Source of the DNA: Pseudomonas sp. GM18
GTDB taxonomy: Bacteria > Pseudomonadota > Gammaproteobacteria > Pseudomonadales > Pseudomonadaceae
DNA length: 64,000 nucleotides
Direction of reading: 5' to 3'
NCBI RefSeq assembly: GCF_000282195.1
Contig: NZ_AKJT01000040.1
Location: 62,001 to 126,000 of the forward strand
In this document: piece after piece, positions 1 to 8,168 of the stretch
Numbering within the stretch: position 1 is the first letter of the stretch
Layout of the letters: each line of letters begins with the position of its first letter
Translations under genes and position numbers: made by a program
The notes under the pieces: generated by a model
The model's database searches: none
Seen by the model: only the letters and a program-made list of their open reading frames with translations
Told to the model about the DNA's origin: nothing

Positions 1-220
1 GTTCGAGGGCCTTGTTGATTTCCGCCGTCAGGGCATCGCGCTCCAGGCCGAAGCGCGGCAGCAGCCAGGCGAAGTCACCGCCCTCGATGTCCAGCAGTTC
101 AAGCAGCAAGTGTTCGATTTCGACGTAATGGTGACCCCGTTGCAGGCAGCGCTGCGCGGCCCGTTCGAGGGCGCGGCGGTTGTCCGGGTTGAGGCGTCCG
201 ATCAGGCTGGCCAGTTCCAT
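1..220 (-). CDS. tssH: TssH/ClpV AAA+ ATPase, N-terminal fragment (runs off the window)
   Basis: Only the first 73 codons are present, so the gene continues beyond base 1. The visible peptide begins MELASLIGRLNPDNRRALE and continues with an HHYVEIEHLLLELL segment, the pattern of the Clp N-domain found at the start of ClpB/ClpV proteins. ClpV disassembles contracted TssBC sheath so that the subunits can be reused. The ATG lies one base after the TGA of tssG (TGAACATGG), so the two genes are tightly linked in the minus-strand arm of the cluster. Position as the last of the BC-hcp-EFG-clpV series supports ClpV over general ClpB. Confidence 0.9.
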   Translation of the reverse strand, partial: MELASLIGRLNPDNRRALERAAQRCLQRGHHYVEIEHLLLELLDIEGGDFAWLLPRFGLERDALTAEINKALE

Positions 221-222
221 GT

Positions 223-1248
223 TCAGGTGATCTCCAGCTGACGAAGGCGGGTTTCGATCCGTTGCACGGCGAGGCTGGTCTGGCGTTGCAGGCCGCCGTT
301 CCAACTGAGCAAGGGCGGTGTCTGGCGAGCGAGTTTCATCGGGCTGGCACCGCGTACCAGCAGCACCAGCGTGCACTCCAGGTCGGGGCCGAAATACAAG
401 GCGCTGAGGCTGGCCAGCGCCGGATGGGCTTCGCCGTCCGGCAGAAACCGCGCCGCCTGCGCCGAGGTCAGCGGGCCGAGGGTCAGGCGGATGCCGGCGT
501 GTTCATCCCAGACCCGGGTGCCGGCCACGGCGCTGCGGCCCAGTTGCAGATTGCGCCCGCCCGGTTGCAGACGGCTGCGACTGGCCGGCGGGATCTCCCG
601 CCAGGCGCCTTCATAGGCGCTGAGTTCTACTGGCAGTTCAAAGTGCTCGCGCACGATCGCGGCGAAACCGGCCAACGAACGACGGCCGTCGGCAAACAAC
701 GCGCTGCACGCCAGTACCGCGGAATCGGGCACAGCCTGGCGTTCCTGCAAGGCTTTGGGCAACAACCCGGTCAGCGCCCGCAGTTGCGCCTGCACCGGCG
801 ACGCGCCGGGGACGGTGAAGCCGACAGCAATCCGGTGTTTGCGCATCACCTTGTACAGCAGGCTGAGCAAGCGATGCTGGAACAGGTCGAGGAACTCGGC
901 CGGTGCATGATCCTTGGCGCGGGCCCGTTGTTGCAGCCATTCCTGATAGGCGTAGGGCAGGGGGCCATCCGGTCCGCCTAGGCCGAACACGGGAGTCGTG
1001 AGCGTCGGTGGCTGGCCCGTGTCCTGGGTCAGGCTTTCGATTTCGCTGGCGGAAAAAAGCGGCGTCAATGGCCCGCGCAGGCGCAAGGCTTCGGCTTGAG
1101 GCGCGGTGCCGCTGCCCAGGGATTCAGCTTGCGGGTGTTCACGTTCCAGCAGCAGCAACGCCTGCAACAACTCGAACGCCTGCGGATCGCGCCGCAGCTT
1201 CTGGCTCAGGCTCAGAGGGACAGCGGCATGCCGGCTTGGGGTTGCCAT
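223..1248 (-). CDS. tssG: T6SS baseplate protein TssG
   Basis: A 341-residue TssG (ImpH/VasB family), a wedge component of the T6SS baseplate that works with TssE, TssF and TssK in the cytoplasm. The N-terminal segment with LRRDPQAFELLQALLLLE followed by LRLRGPLTPLFSASEI is typical of the family, as is the later FGLGGPDGPLPYAYQEWL stretch. The ATG at 1248 is preceded by an excellent AAGGAGGTCAAGAC ribosome site, and the first 37 bases overlap the 3' end of tssF, indicating translational coupling. Length is normal for the family. Confidence 0.95.
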   Translation of the reverse strand: MATPSRHAAVPLSLSQKLRRDPQAFELLQALLLLEREHPQAESLGSGTAPQAEALRLRGPLTPLFSASEIESLTQDTGQPPTLTTPVFGLGGPDGPLPYAYQEWLQQRARAKDHAPAEFLDLFQHRLLSLLYKVMRKHRIAVGFTVPGASPVQAQLRALTGLLPKALQERQAVPDSAVLACSALFADGRRSLAGFAAIVREHFELPVELSAYEGAWREIPPASRSRLQPGGRNLQLGRSAVAGTRVWDEHAGIRLTLGPLTSAQAARFLPDGEAHPALASLSALYFGPDLECTLVLLVRGASPMKLARQTPPLLSWNGGLQRQTSLAVQRIETRLRQLEIT

Positions 1249-3005
1249 GTCTTGACCTCCTTGTCTGACTGGACCAGGACCGTGCGCACGAAGCGATTGG
1301 CCGTGGCGTAGAGTGAAAAGAACTGCGCCAGCACTGCGGAAAACAACACCGCGCTGCTGCCGACGAAATGCTGCGGATCGAGTTGCAGCTGAACTTCCAG
1401 CCCATTACGCCAGCCGCGCCAGGCGTCTTCACCGACATGGGCGATCACCCGTTCGCAGCCGAGGCTTAACAAGCCGTCAATCTGCCGCAAGGCGCTGGCC
1501 TCGTCGCGCAGGTTGTGCAACTGGAGGATTTCCTTGAGGGCATCCAGCGCCTGCGGTCCCTCGACCAGTGACAAATGATTGAGGGTCAGCTGCGACACCA
1601 GCCGCCAGCGCGATTCGCCGTCCAATCGCGGCAAACTTTGCGGGCTCGGTGGGTTGCGCAAACGGGCCCAGGCCACCGGCCCCGGTCGCTCGAAACCCAG
1701 GGGCGTACCGGCGGGCAGGCTTTGGGCGAGGTGCCGGTTGGTGCACAGCAGTTCGGCGGTGAGGCTGTATTCGCTGGCTTCAGTCAGCGGATCGAGTCGG
1801 GTGTCGACCAGGCTCACCATCAGGTCGGTGCCCAGGCGATTCGGGGTCATGCCGCTGACCCGGCGCGCATGCCAATAGCACTGTTTGTCGCTGCCAACAT
1901 GCTGGCTGCCGTAATACGCCGGCACCCGTTGCACGCCCTGGCTTGTGCTGGCGCGCATGGCGCGGATGCTGTGGATCTCGACGCTGTTTTCCCGGTGGCT
2001 GTCGGCGACCAGGCGGTACTCGCTGCGGGTGCCGTCCGGGCGCAGGGGCTCCGAGGTTCGCGGAAACAGGTTGATCACCGGCGCGCAGCCCAGGGCGATG
2101 TCGCTGGCCTGAAGGTGCAGACGGTTGGCCGGGGCGCGGTCGAAGACGATGTACAAATACAGCGTCTGGCTGTCGCTGGTGGCGCCGGCCAATGGAATAT
2201 CGAAGAAGTTGAATTTGTCCGGGAAGGCAAAGTACTCGGCGAGCAGGCGCATGCCCGGATGCACGCCGTCCTCGTCCGGCAACAGCACTTCGTCGCTGGC
2301 AAAACCAACGATCTGCGGTAACCCGGCCAACACGACGGGTACGCTGCCGACCGGTCCGGCCAGCACCTTCACGGCATGGGCGCCGAGCAGGTCATACAGG
2401 CAGGCGTTGATCACCGGCGAGGCGGTCAGGTGCACGCGCAATTGTTTGATGGCCAGCGTCGACCACTGGCTTTCACCCAGGCAACGCAGGCTCAGGCGCA
2501 GGGCCGAGCGCGCTTGCGCCACACCGGTCAGGGCCTGGGCTTCGTCGCTGCCCAGCAGCAGCGCTTCGTTGATTTCCACCGGCCACAATCGAACCGCGGC
2601 GCTGGTGCGAAAGTGGATGCTCTCGCCTTTGGTGGTGGTGACGAACAGTGGTGTGTCCCGTGGCAATGGATAACCATCGTCGAGGTTGCCCTTGCTCGGG
2701 TCCGGCTCGAATTGCACGATCGCGCAGGACGGCAACGGCCGCATGGCCAACGGGTAAAGCTGTTCGAGCAAGGAGTCGCTGAATTCGGCGTAATCGTCAT
2801 CGAGCCGCCGTTGCAAGCGTGCGGCGAGCAAGGCGAAACCTTCGAGCAGGCGTTCGACATGCGGGTCGGGGCATTCACCGGGGGACAGTTCCAGGCGTCT
2901 GGCAACCTTGGGATAACGCTCGGCAAAAACGCTGCCGGCGTGGCGCAGCCAGGTCAGTTCGCGTTGGTAGTAATCGAGCAGTTGCGGGTCAATCGAGTCG
3001 CTCAT
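1212..3005 (-). CDS. tssF: T6SS baseplate protein TssF
   Basis: A 597-residue TssF (ImpG/VasA family), the largest baseplate wedge subunit. The start MSDSIDPQLLDYYQREL followed by WLRHAGSVFAERYPKVARRL and DPHVERLLEGFALLAARL is the characteristic N-terminus. I chose the ATG at 3005, preceded by GAGGTGCGTC, rather than longer in-frame starts, because the conserved sequence begins there. It overlaps the end of tssE by 17 bases and tssG by 37 bases, so EFG form one translationally coupled block. Confidence 0.95.
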   Translation of the reverse strand: MSDSIDPQLLDYYQRELTWLRHAGSVFAERYPKVARRLELSPGECPDPHVERLLEGFALLAARLQRRLDDDYAEFSDSLLEQLYPLAMRPLPSCAIVQFEPDPSKGNLDDGYPLPRDTPLFVTTTKGESIHFRTSAAVRLWPVEINEALLLGSDEAQALTGVAQARSALRLSLRCLGESQWSTLAIKQLRVHLTASPVINACLYDLLGAHAVKVLAGPVGSVPVVLAGLPQIVGFASDEVLLPDEDGVHPGMRLLAEYFAFPDKFNFFDIPLAGATSDSQTLYLYIVFDRAPANRLHLQASDIALGCAPVINLFPRTSEPLRPDGTRSEYRLVADSHRENSVEIHSIRAMRASTSQGVQRVPAYYGSQHVGSDKQCYWHARRVSGMTPNRLGTDLMVSLVDTRLDPLTEASEYSLTAELLCTNRHLAQSLPAGTPLGFERPGPVAWARLRNPPSPQSLPRLDGESRWRLVSQLTLNHLSLVEGPQALDALKEILQLHNLRDEASALRQIDGLLSLGCERVIAHVGEDAWRGWRNGLEVQLQLDPQHFVGSSAVLFSAVLAQFFSLYATANRFVRTVLVQSDKEVKTWQPQAGMPLSL

Positions 3006-3432
3006 GACGCACCTCAAGGCCATGGCTGGCCTTCTCGATGACAAATGCCACGGGCCAGTGCTGCTGGCCGCTGCGCAACTCGCCCAGTAGCCGAATGCTC
3101 AGTTGCTGCGGATGGCCGGGGACCGGATTGACCTGGACCTCGCCCAGTTGCAGGCGCGGTTCGAAATGGCTGATGGCCTCGCGGACTTCCCGCGCCAACT
3201 GACGACGGTCATCGCTGCGCTGCTGTTGCAAGGCAGTCCAGTCAGCGATGCCGTAGTCGAGAATGCTCGGCGGGGAGGTCAGCGGACGTGAGCCGCGTCG
3301 GGTATTGAACAGGCGCAGCAACTCCGTGTGCACCGAGTCGAGCAGCCCCTGGCGATCGAACACCTGCACTGTGTCGACCTCGCTTGAGGCGAGGCGCTCG
3401 AACAATGGTGGGAGCATGCCGGTGCCTGCCAT
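2989..3432 (-). CDS. tssE: T6SS baseplate protein TssE (gp25-like)
   Basis: A 147-residue TssE, homologous to phage T4 gp25, which starts sheath polymerisation on the baseplate. Family features are LLRLFNTRRGSRPL, then SILDYGIADW, then the EXR-type core REAISHFEPRLQLGEVQV. Two starts are possible: ATG at 3432 and ATG at 3417 (MLPPLFERL); neither has a strong ribosome site, and the longer form is listed. The gene follows hcp by 15 bases and overlaps tssF. Confidence 0.92.
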   Translation of the reverse strand: MAGTGMLPPLFERLASSEVDTVQVFDRQGLLDSVHTELLRLFNTRRGSRPLTSPPSILDYGIADWTALQQQRSDDRRQLAREVREAISHFEPRLQLGEVQVNPVPGHPQQLSIRLLGELRSGQQHWPVAFVIEKASHGLEVRHERLD

Positions 3433-3447
3433 GACCGACGCGTCCGC

Positions 3448-3945
3448 TTACTTGACGAGCTTGTTGGCGGCCATGTCCCAGGTCGAGGCGGCCGTGCCTT
3501 CCTTGGTGCCGTCGTCTTTCTGGGCGGTGAGCTCCCACTTGATCTTGGTGAAGTTCAGGGAAATGGTTTCCACCGGTTTGCCACCCGTGCCGCCGCTGAC
3601 GCTGACGTTGGACAGCACCACGTTGGTCAGGGTGTAGATGATGAACGGCATCAGCTGACCGCTGCCTTCGGCAGCGTTGCGGCCGATGGTGATCTTGGCT
3701 TCGGGGATCGGTTTACCGGCGCAGCAATATTCGTTGAGGGAGGGCGTCGAGCTGTCGACGAATTTGGTCAGGGTGAACTCGCCGATGTGTGGCTTGCCGG
3801 AGGTCCGCTCCGAGTTGCTGACGTCGTTGGTCACCTGCATGGCCACGTTGTGGCTGTAGGACATGACTTCGATCTTGTCCTTGTAACCCTCGAGCAGGCT
3901 ATCGCCTTTGATGTCGCCGCCGAGGTCGAGAATGATTGCATCCAT
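3448..3945 (-). CDS. hcp: Hcp (TssD) tube protein of the T6SS
   Basis: A 165-residue Hcp protein that forms the inner tube propelled by sheath contraction and is itself secreted. The N-terminus MDAIILDLGGDIKGDSL, the segment GEFTLTKFVDSSTPSLNEYC and the later LSNVSVSGGTGGKPVETISLN match the Hcp beta-barrel fold. ATG at 3945 has an AGGAG site ten bases upstream. The gene lies between tssC and tssE, as in HSI-III of P. aeruginosa, not next to vgrG. A GC-rich hairpin sits in the 75-base gap after tssC and could uncouple its expression from tssBC. Confidence 0.95.
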   Translation of the reverse strand: MDAIILDLGGDIKGDSLLEGYKDKIEVMSYSHNVAMQVTNDVSNSERTSGKPHIGEFTLTKFVDSSTPSLNEYCCAGKPIPEAKITIGRNAAEGSGQLMPFIIYTLTNVVLSNVSVSGGTGGKPVETISLNFTKIKWELTAQKDDGTKEGTAASTWDMAANKLVK

Positions 3946-3991
3946 CGCATGAAACTCCTGAAAGTAATCGTGCTAGATAAGCAGGGGAATT

Positions 3992-4012
3992 CCGCCGGGT
4001 TGGCCCCGGCGG
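3992..4012 (-). other. tssC-hcp intercistronic hairpin
   Basis: An 8-bp perfect inverted repeat (3992-3999 CCGCCGGG, 4005-4012 CCCGGCGG) with a five-base loop lies between the tssC stop and hcp. On the transcribed strand it is not followed by a run of T, so it does not look like an intrinsic terminator. It could stabilise a processed hcp transcript or reduce readthrough; either role is inference. Confidence 0.5.
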
Positions 4013-4020
4013 GAGGCAGG

Positions 4021-5508
4021 TCAGGCGGCTACCGGTGGCGGCAGGGTCGCGACCAGGCGGATCGACGCGGTCAGCTCCTCAAGCTGGAAGTGCGGCCGCA
4101 GGAACACCGTGGCCTTGTAGGCTCCGGGCTTGCCGGCGACTTCGGTCACATCCACCCGGGCTTCACGCAACGGGTACTGCGCCTTGATTTCTTGCGGCGC
4201 GTTGTCGTTGATCAGCACATAGTCGGCGATCCAGTTGTTGAGGTAGGTCTGCACGTTGTCGCGGGTCATGAAGCTGCCGACCTTGTCGCGCATGATCACC
4301 TTCAGGTAGTGCGCGAAACGCGAGGCCGCGAGCACGTACGGCAGCATCGCGGAAATCCGCGCGTTGGCGTTCGCCTCGTTGGTGTTGTAGAGCTTGGACT
4401 TGTTGGTGGTCTGGCCGCCGAAGAACACCGCCACGTCGCTGTTCTTCTTGTGGCACAGGGCGATGAAGCCGAGGTCGTTGAGTTCTTTCTCGCGACGGTC
4501 GGTGATCGCCACTTCGGTCGGACATTTGAGCGACAGGTCACCGGAGGTTGTGCGGAAGGTATGGGCCGGCAGGCCTTCCACCGCACCACCGCCTTCGGCA
4601 CCGCGAATCGCCGCGCACCAGCCGTACTTGGCGAAGGCTTCGGTGATCCGTTGCGACAAGGCCCACGCGGCGTTGCCCCACAGGTATTTGCCGTGGTCAC
4701 TGCCGTTGACGTCTTCGACGTAGTTGATGCCTTCCACCGGCGACGTATCAGGGCCATAGGGCAGGCGCAGCAGGAAGTGCGGCAGCACCAGCGACACGTA
4801 GCGCGAATCTTCGCTTTCGCGGAACGAGCGCCACTTGATCAGCTCCTGGCTCTCGAACACTTTCGACAGATCCCGCGGCACGGCCAGTTCGGTGAAGCTG
4901 TTCATGTCGAACAGCCGTGGGCTGGCAGCGGCAATGAACGGCGCGTGAGCGGCCGCGGCGACGTTCGACAGTTTCTCCAGCAGGCCGATGTCTTGCGGGT
5001 GCCGGCCGAAAGTGTAGTCACCCACCAGCAGGCTGAACGGGTGGCCGCCGAAGGTGCCGTATTCCTCTTCGTAGATCTTCTTGAACAGTGCGCTCTGGTC
5101 GAACTCGACGGCTTTTTCCAGGTCGTTCTGCAGCTCTTTTTGAGTCACGTTGAGCAGGCGCAATTTCAGCCGGGAACTGGTCTCGGTGTTCTTCACCAGC
5201 AGATGCAGGCCGCGCCAGGAGGCTTCGAGTTTCTGCAGGTCCGGGTGGTGCAACACTTCGTTCAGTTGAGCGCTGATCAGCTCGTCGATCTGGCTGATGC
5301 GGTCGTTGATCATCGCCACGGTGTCCTTGTCGATGGCCATGCCTTCGTCGAGGACCTGGGTGGCGAATTCCGCGAGCATGTCGCGGGCGTAATCCTGTTG
5401 GCTGTCGTCATGGGCCATGCGGCCTTTGGCGATTATTTCGTCGAGCAGGGACAAGGTCTCGGTCGTACTGTCACTGGCTTGGCTTTGGGCGGCGGATGAG
5501 GCAGGCAT
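4021..5508 (-). CDS. tssC: T6SS contractile sheath large subunit TssC
   Basis: A 495-residue TssC (VipB/ImpC), which assembles with TssB into the contractile sheath around the Hcp tube. Family hallmarks are DEIIAKGRMAHDDSQQDYA near the N-terminus, PDLQKLEASWRGLHLLVKNT, LVGDYTFG, WGNAAWALSQRI and the C-terminal LNNWIADYVLINDNAPQE. The ATG at 5508 has a GGGAG site. It lies 29 bases behind tssB, with the same orientation. Length matches the family. Confidence 0.97.
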   Translation of the reverse strand: MPASSAAQSQASDSTTETLSLLDEIIAKGRMAHDDSQQDYARDMLAEFATQVLDEGMAIDKDTVAMINDRISQIDELISAQLNEVLHHPDLQKLEASWRGLHLLVKNTETSSRLKLRLLNVTQKELQNDLEKAVEFDQSALFKKIYEEEYGTFGGHPFSLLVGDYTFGRHPQDIGLLEKLSNVAAAAHAPFIAAASPRLFDMNSFTELAVPRDLSKVFESQELIKWRSFRESEDSRYVSLVLPHFLLRLPYGPDTSPVEGINYVEDVNGSDHGKYLWGNAAWALSQRITEAFAKYGWCAAIRGAEGGGAVEGLPAHTFRTTSGDLSLKCPTEVAITDRREKELNDLGFIALCHKKNSDVAVFFGGQTTNKSKLYNTNEANANARISAMLPYVLAASRFAHYLKVIMRDKVGSFMTRDNVQTYLNNWIADYVLINDNAPQEIKAQYPLREARVDVTEVAGKPGAYKATVFLRPHFQLEELTASIRLVATLPPPVAA

Positions 5509-5537
5509 GGCAAAATTCTCCCTGGGTGGATGAACGA

Positions 5538-6086
5538 TCAGGCTTGCGGTTCAGCCGGTGCTTCGCTGTCGCCAGCAGGAGCGGGAGCGGCGGTGTCCGG
5601 ACGAGCCGACTTGATCTCTTGCAGTCCCTCGGTGTTGGCAATGACGTCACGCAGCAGTTTGTCCAGATCATCGTTGCCATCGAGTTTGGTCAGCAGGTCG
5701 CGCAGACGCTGGCGCGCTTCGAACAGACGCCGCAGCGGAGTGACTTGCTCGACCACCTTGACCGGGTCGAAGTCATCGATGTGTTTGAAGTTGAGCTCGA
5801 TGTTGAGTTTGCTGCCGTCGCCGCTGAGGGTGTTATTGACCTGCAAGGTGGCGCGCGGGCCGATCGAGGCGAGGACTTCATTGAAGTTGTCGCGGTCGAT
5901 TTCGGTGAAACGCCGTTCATTCAATTTCGGGAGTGGTTCGAGAGGCTTGCCGGAGAGGTCGGCAAGAATACCGACAACCAGCGGCAATTCTTTCTTCTCG
6001 ATCGCGTTGCCGATTTCGACGTCGTAGGTGATTTGCACCCGGGGTGGGCGAACCCTGTCTAGCTTGTGCTGAGTACTTTCTGCCAT
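5538..6086 (-). CDS. tssB: T6SS contractile sheath small subunit TssB
   Basis: A 182-residue TssB (VipA/ImpB), partner of TssC in the sheath. It shows the conserved PPRVQITYDVEIGNAIEKKE, LPLVVGILADLSGKP and FTEIDRDNFNEVL segments. The ATG at 6086 (MAESTQHKLDRV) is preceded by CGGAGTCAGCCACC; a longer frame starting at 6119 adds residues not typical of TssB. It is the first gene of the minus-strand arm and is divergent from tssJ. A perfect inverted repeat lies directly ahead of its ribosome site. Confidence 0.95.
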   Translation of the reverse strand: MAESTQHKLDRVRPPRVQITYDVEIGNAIEKKELPLVVGILADLSGKPLEPLPKLNERRFTEIDRDNFNEVLASIGPRATLQVNNTLSGDGSKLNIELNFKHIDDFDPVKVVEQVTPLRRLFEARQRLRDLLTKLDGNDDLDKLLRDVIANTEGLQEIKSARPDTAAPAPAGDSEAPAEPQA

Positions 6087-6097
6087 GGTGGCTGACT

Positions 6098-6127
6098 CCG
6101 ATGCATGAGGCGGGTGCAATGCATCGG
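6098..6127 (-). promoter_or_regulatory. Perfect 9-bp inverted repeat at the tssB ribosome binding site
   Basis: CCGATGCAT at 6098-6106 and ATGCATCGG at 6119-6127 are perfect inverted copies separated by 12 bases. On the tssB transcript the downstream arm ends in CGG, and the tssB ribosome site is CGGAG, so the stem would pair part of the Shine-Dalgarno sequence, about 12 bases before the ATG. It may be an RNA control hairpin or a protein-binding dyad; the sequence alone does not decide. Confidence 0.5.
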
Positions 6128-6314
6128 GAGGCCCGTTTCATCGCATTCCCTTACTGGACCGTAGGTTAGAAAGGGAGGGCAGAGGACCTGTCATTCCTTT
6201 GACGAACCTTCCACATTCGTCGTGCCGACCGAACTACCCAAGACGCTAGAACAGGTCTATAAAAAAGCAAACAAAAAACGTTTTTGGACCGTGTCGAGAA
6301 AAGGAAAATTCATT

Positions 6315-6764
6315 TTGTACGCACGTCTTTTTTCTTTGGTTCTGCTCTTGTCACTCGCCGGGTGTTCGTTGTTCGGGCCTCGCGTCGATCTCGATAACCT
6401 GACGCTGGACGTCGCGCCTCGCGCCAACGATGACACCCCGATTGCGGTGGACTTCATTGCGGTGAACGACGCGGATCTGCTCAAGCAATTGTCGGGCATC
6501 ACTGCTCGCCAGTGGTTCGCCGAACGCGAACAGTATCAGCGCGACTACCGACAGCTGATGACGGTCTGGGGACTGGAGCTGGTGCCCGGTCAATTCATCG
6601 ACAAACAACCCTTTCCGCTGGGGGGCAAGCGGGCGGCTGGACTTTTAGTCTTCGCCAGCTATACCACTCCCGGAGCACACCGGTTGCGGCTGGACGATCA
6701 AAGCAACGCCTGGCTCAAGTTCGACAGTCGTGAGATGACACTGGTCAGCGATCACCCGAACTGA
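6315..6764 (+). CDS. tssJ: T6SS outer-membrane lipoprotein TssJ
   Basis: TssJ anchors the T6SS membrane complex in the outer membrane and binds TssM. From a TTG at 6315 the protein is 149 residues with a short signal peptide and lipobox LAGC, the lipidated Cys being residue 17. This start has an AAGGA site nine bases upstream; a GTG at 6291 in the same frame would add eight residues and has a weaker site, and farther upstream starts add lysine-rich sequence unlike a signal peptide. The mature part ends with the FASYTTPGAHRLRLDD and LKFDSREMTLV strands. First gene of the plus-strand arm. Confidence 0.85.
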   Translation: MYARLFSLVLLLSLAGCSLFGPRVDLDNLTLDVAPRANDDTPIAVDFIAVNDADLLKQLSGITARQWFAEREQYQRDYRQLMTVWGLELVPGQFIDKQPFPLGGKRAAGLLVFASYTTPGAHRLRLDDQSNAWLKFDSREMTLVSDHPN

Positions 6765-6818
6765 ACACAGGGCCAGGCCGCCATTGGTGCGGCGCCACGA
6801 GAGGTCGAAGGGAATCGT

Positions 6819-8150
6819 ATGAGTCTGCTTCCTGACGCGGTTTGCTGGCATGAGGGCATGCAGTTGCTGCCCCAGCATTTTCAGTTGCAAGGGCTGCGGG
6901 CCGAGGCGTTGGTAGCGCATTTCGCCCAAGCGTGTAATCCATGGTTCTGGGGCGTGACCCGCGTCGAATTCGACCCCTCGGCACTGAGCGCCGGGCTGGT
7001 GCGCCTGCTCAATTTGCAGGCGACGTTGCCGGACGGTTTGCCGGTCAATCTGCAGGCCGGTGTCGGGCCGATGCTGGAGCTCGACGTCAGTGCAGCGATC
7101 GATGCCACGGACAACGCCACCGTCACCGTGTACCTGGCAGTCAGCCCGCTGTGGCGCGCCGGTCAGTTGCTGCCGCTCAAGGGGCGATTGCAGTCTGTCG
7201 TCGGCGACGCATTGCCGGATCTCACCAGTGGCGAGTACCCGGAATCGATCACGGTCTGGCGTCCGAATCCGCGTTTGTGCACACAACTGAACAAGGCCGA
7301 TTCTGTCTGCCTGCCGCTGCTGAGGATTCGCAAGGAGGGTGGCGGCTTTCTTGCGTTGCCTTACACACCGCCGACGCCATGCCTGTTGCCCGAGTCGGTG
7401 GTGGGTCGGCGCGTGGCGGGGCTGTGCGCCAGGGCGCGGGAGAAATGCATGTTCCTCGCCGGTCGTTTGCGCCAGGCGCAGCAGGCCGGCAATCAGGATG
7501 ACGCGATGGAGATTCGGCGTCAGTTGACGGCGCTGTGGGCGCGACTGCCGGAAGTCGAAGGCCTGCTGAACAGTCGCGTGGCCACGCCGCAGGCGCTGTA
7601 TGGCTTGCTGCTCGGGCTGGCCGGCGCCTGGTCGGCGCTCGATCCATTGGCCGGGGTTCCGGCGTTCGCCCCGCTGGATTTTCTGGAGTTGCAGCGCGGC
7701 TATGAAGCGGTGCTCGACTGGCTGGAAAAGACCCTCGAATTGATCCGCGCCGGTTATCGCAGCCTGGCATTCGAACGCAACGAACAGTCCTTCTCGATTC
7801 AATTGCCCGAAGACCAGCCGAGCCAACGGCTGGTCATCGGGTTGCGCATGCCCAACGGCGCCAGCGAGCAGGCCGCCAGCGAATGGCTGCGCGGGGCGAT
7901 CATCGCGTCGCAGCCGCACATCCCGCTGCTCAGCCGTCAGCGCATGAGCGGTTTGTCCCATGAAGCCATGAGTCGCAATGAGCAAGTGGCCTACGGCGTC
8001 GGCGACGATACGCGGTTGTTTGTGGTGACGGCCGAAGGCCAATGGTTCGACGGGCAGTTGCCGTTGCTGATTGCCGCACCGGCTTCCAGGCTGGCCAGCA
8101 GTCCATGGCAAGTGGTGTTGTTTGTGGCCCAGGCGAGTGAGAGTGCTTGA
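6819..8150 (+). CDS. tssK: T6SS baseplate-membrane complex linker TssK
   Basis: A 443-residue TssK (VasE/ImpJ), a trimeric cytoplasmic adaptor that docks the baseplate to TssL/TssM. The N-terminal VCWHEGMQLLPQHFQLQ motif is diagnostic of the family, followed by the NPWFWGVTRVEFD shoulder segment. ATG at 6819 has an AAGGGA site. Length is normal. It lies 54 bases after tssJ and 18 bases before tssL. Confidence 0.96.
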   Translation: MSLLPDAVCWHEGMQLLPQHFQLQGLRAEALVAHFAQACNPWFWGVTRVEFDPSALSAGLVRLLNLQATLPDGLPVNLQAGVGPMLELDVSAAIDATDNATVTVYLAVSPLWRAGQLLPLKGRLQSVVGDALPDLTSGEYPESITVWRPNPRLCTQLNKADSVCLPLLRIRKEGGGFLALPYTPPTPCLLPESVVGRRVAGLCARAREKCMFLAGRLRQAQQAGNQDDAMEIRRQLTALWARLPEVEGLLNSRVATPQALYGLLLGLAGAWSALDPLAGVPAFAPLDFLELQRGYEAVLDWLEKTLELIRAGYRSLAFERNEQSFSIQLPEDQPSQRLVIGLRMPNGASEQAASEWLRGAIIASQPHIPLLSRQRMSGLSHEAMSRNEQVAYGVGDDTRLFVVTAEGQWFDGQLPLLIAAPASRLASSPWQVVLFVAQASESA

Positions 8151-8168
8151 TCAAGGAAGGAACGTCAT

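Noticed and set aside
3787..5499. A 570-codon plus-strand frame opposite tssC
   Set aside because: tssC and hcp on the minus strand have clear family motifs and ribosome sites; the antisense product is a shadow.
6645..8111. A 488-codon minus-strand frame opposite tssK
   Set aside because: Antisense to tssK, which has the diagnostic N-terminal motif; no independent support.
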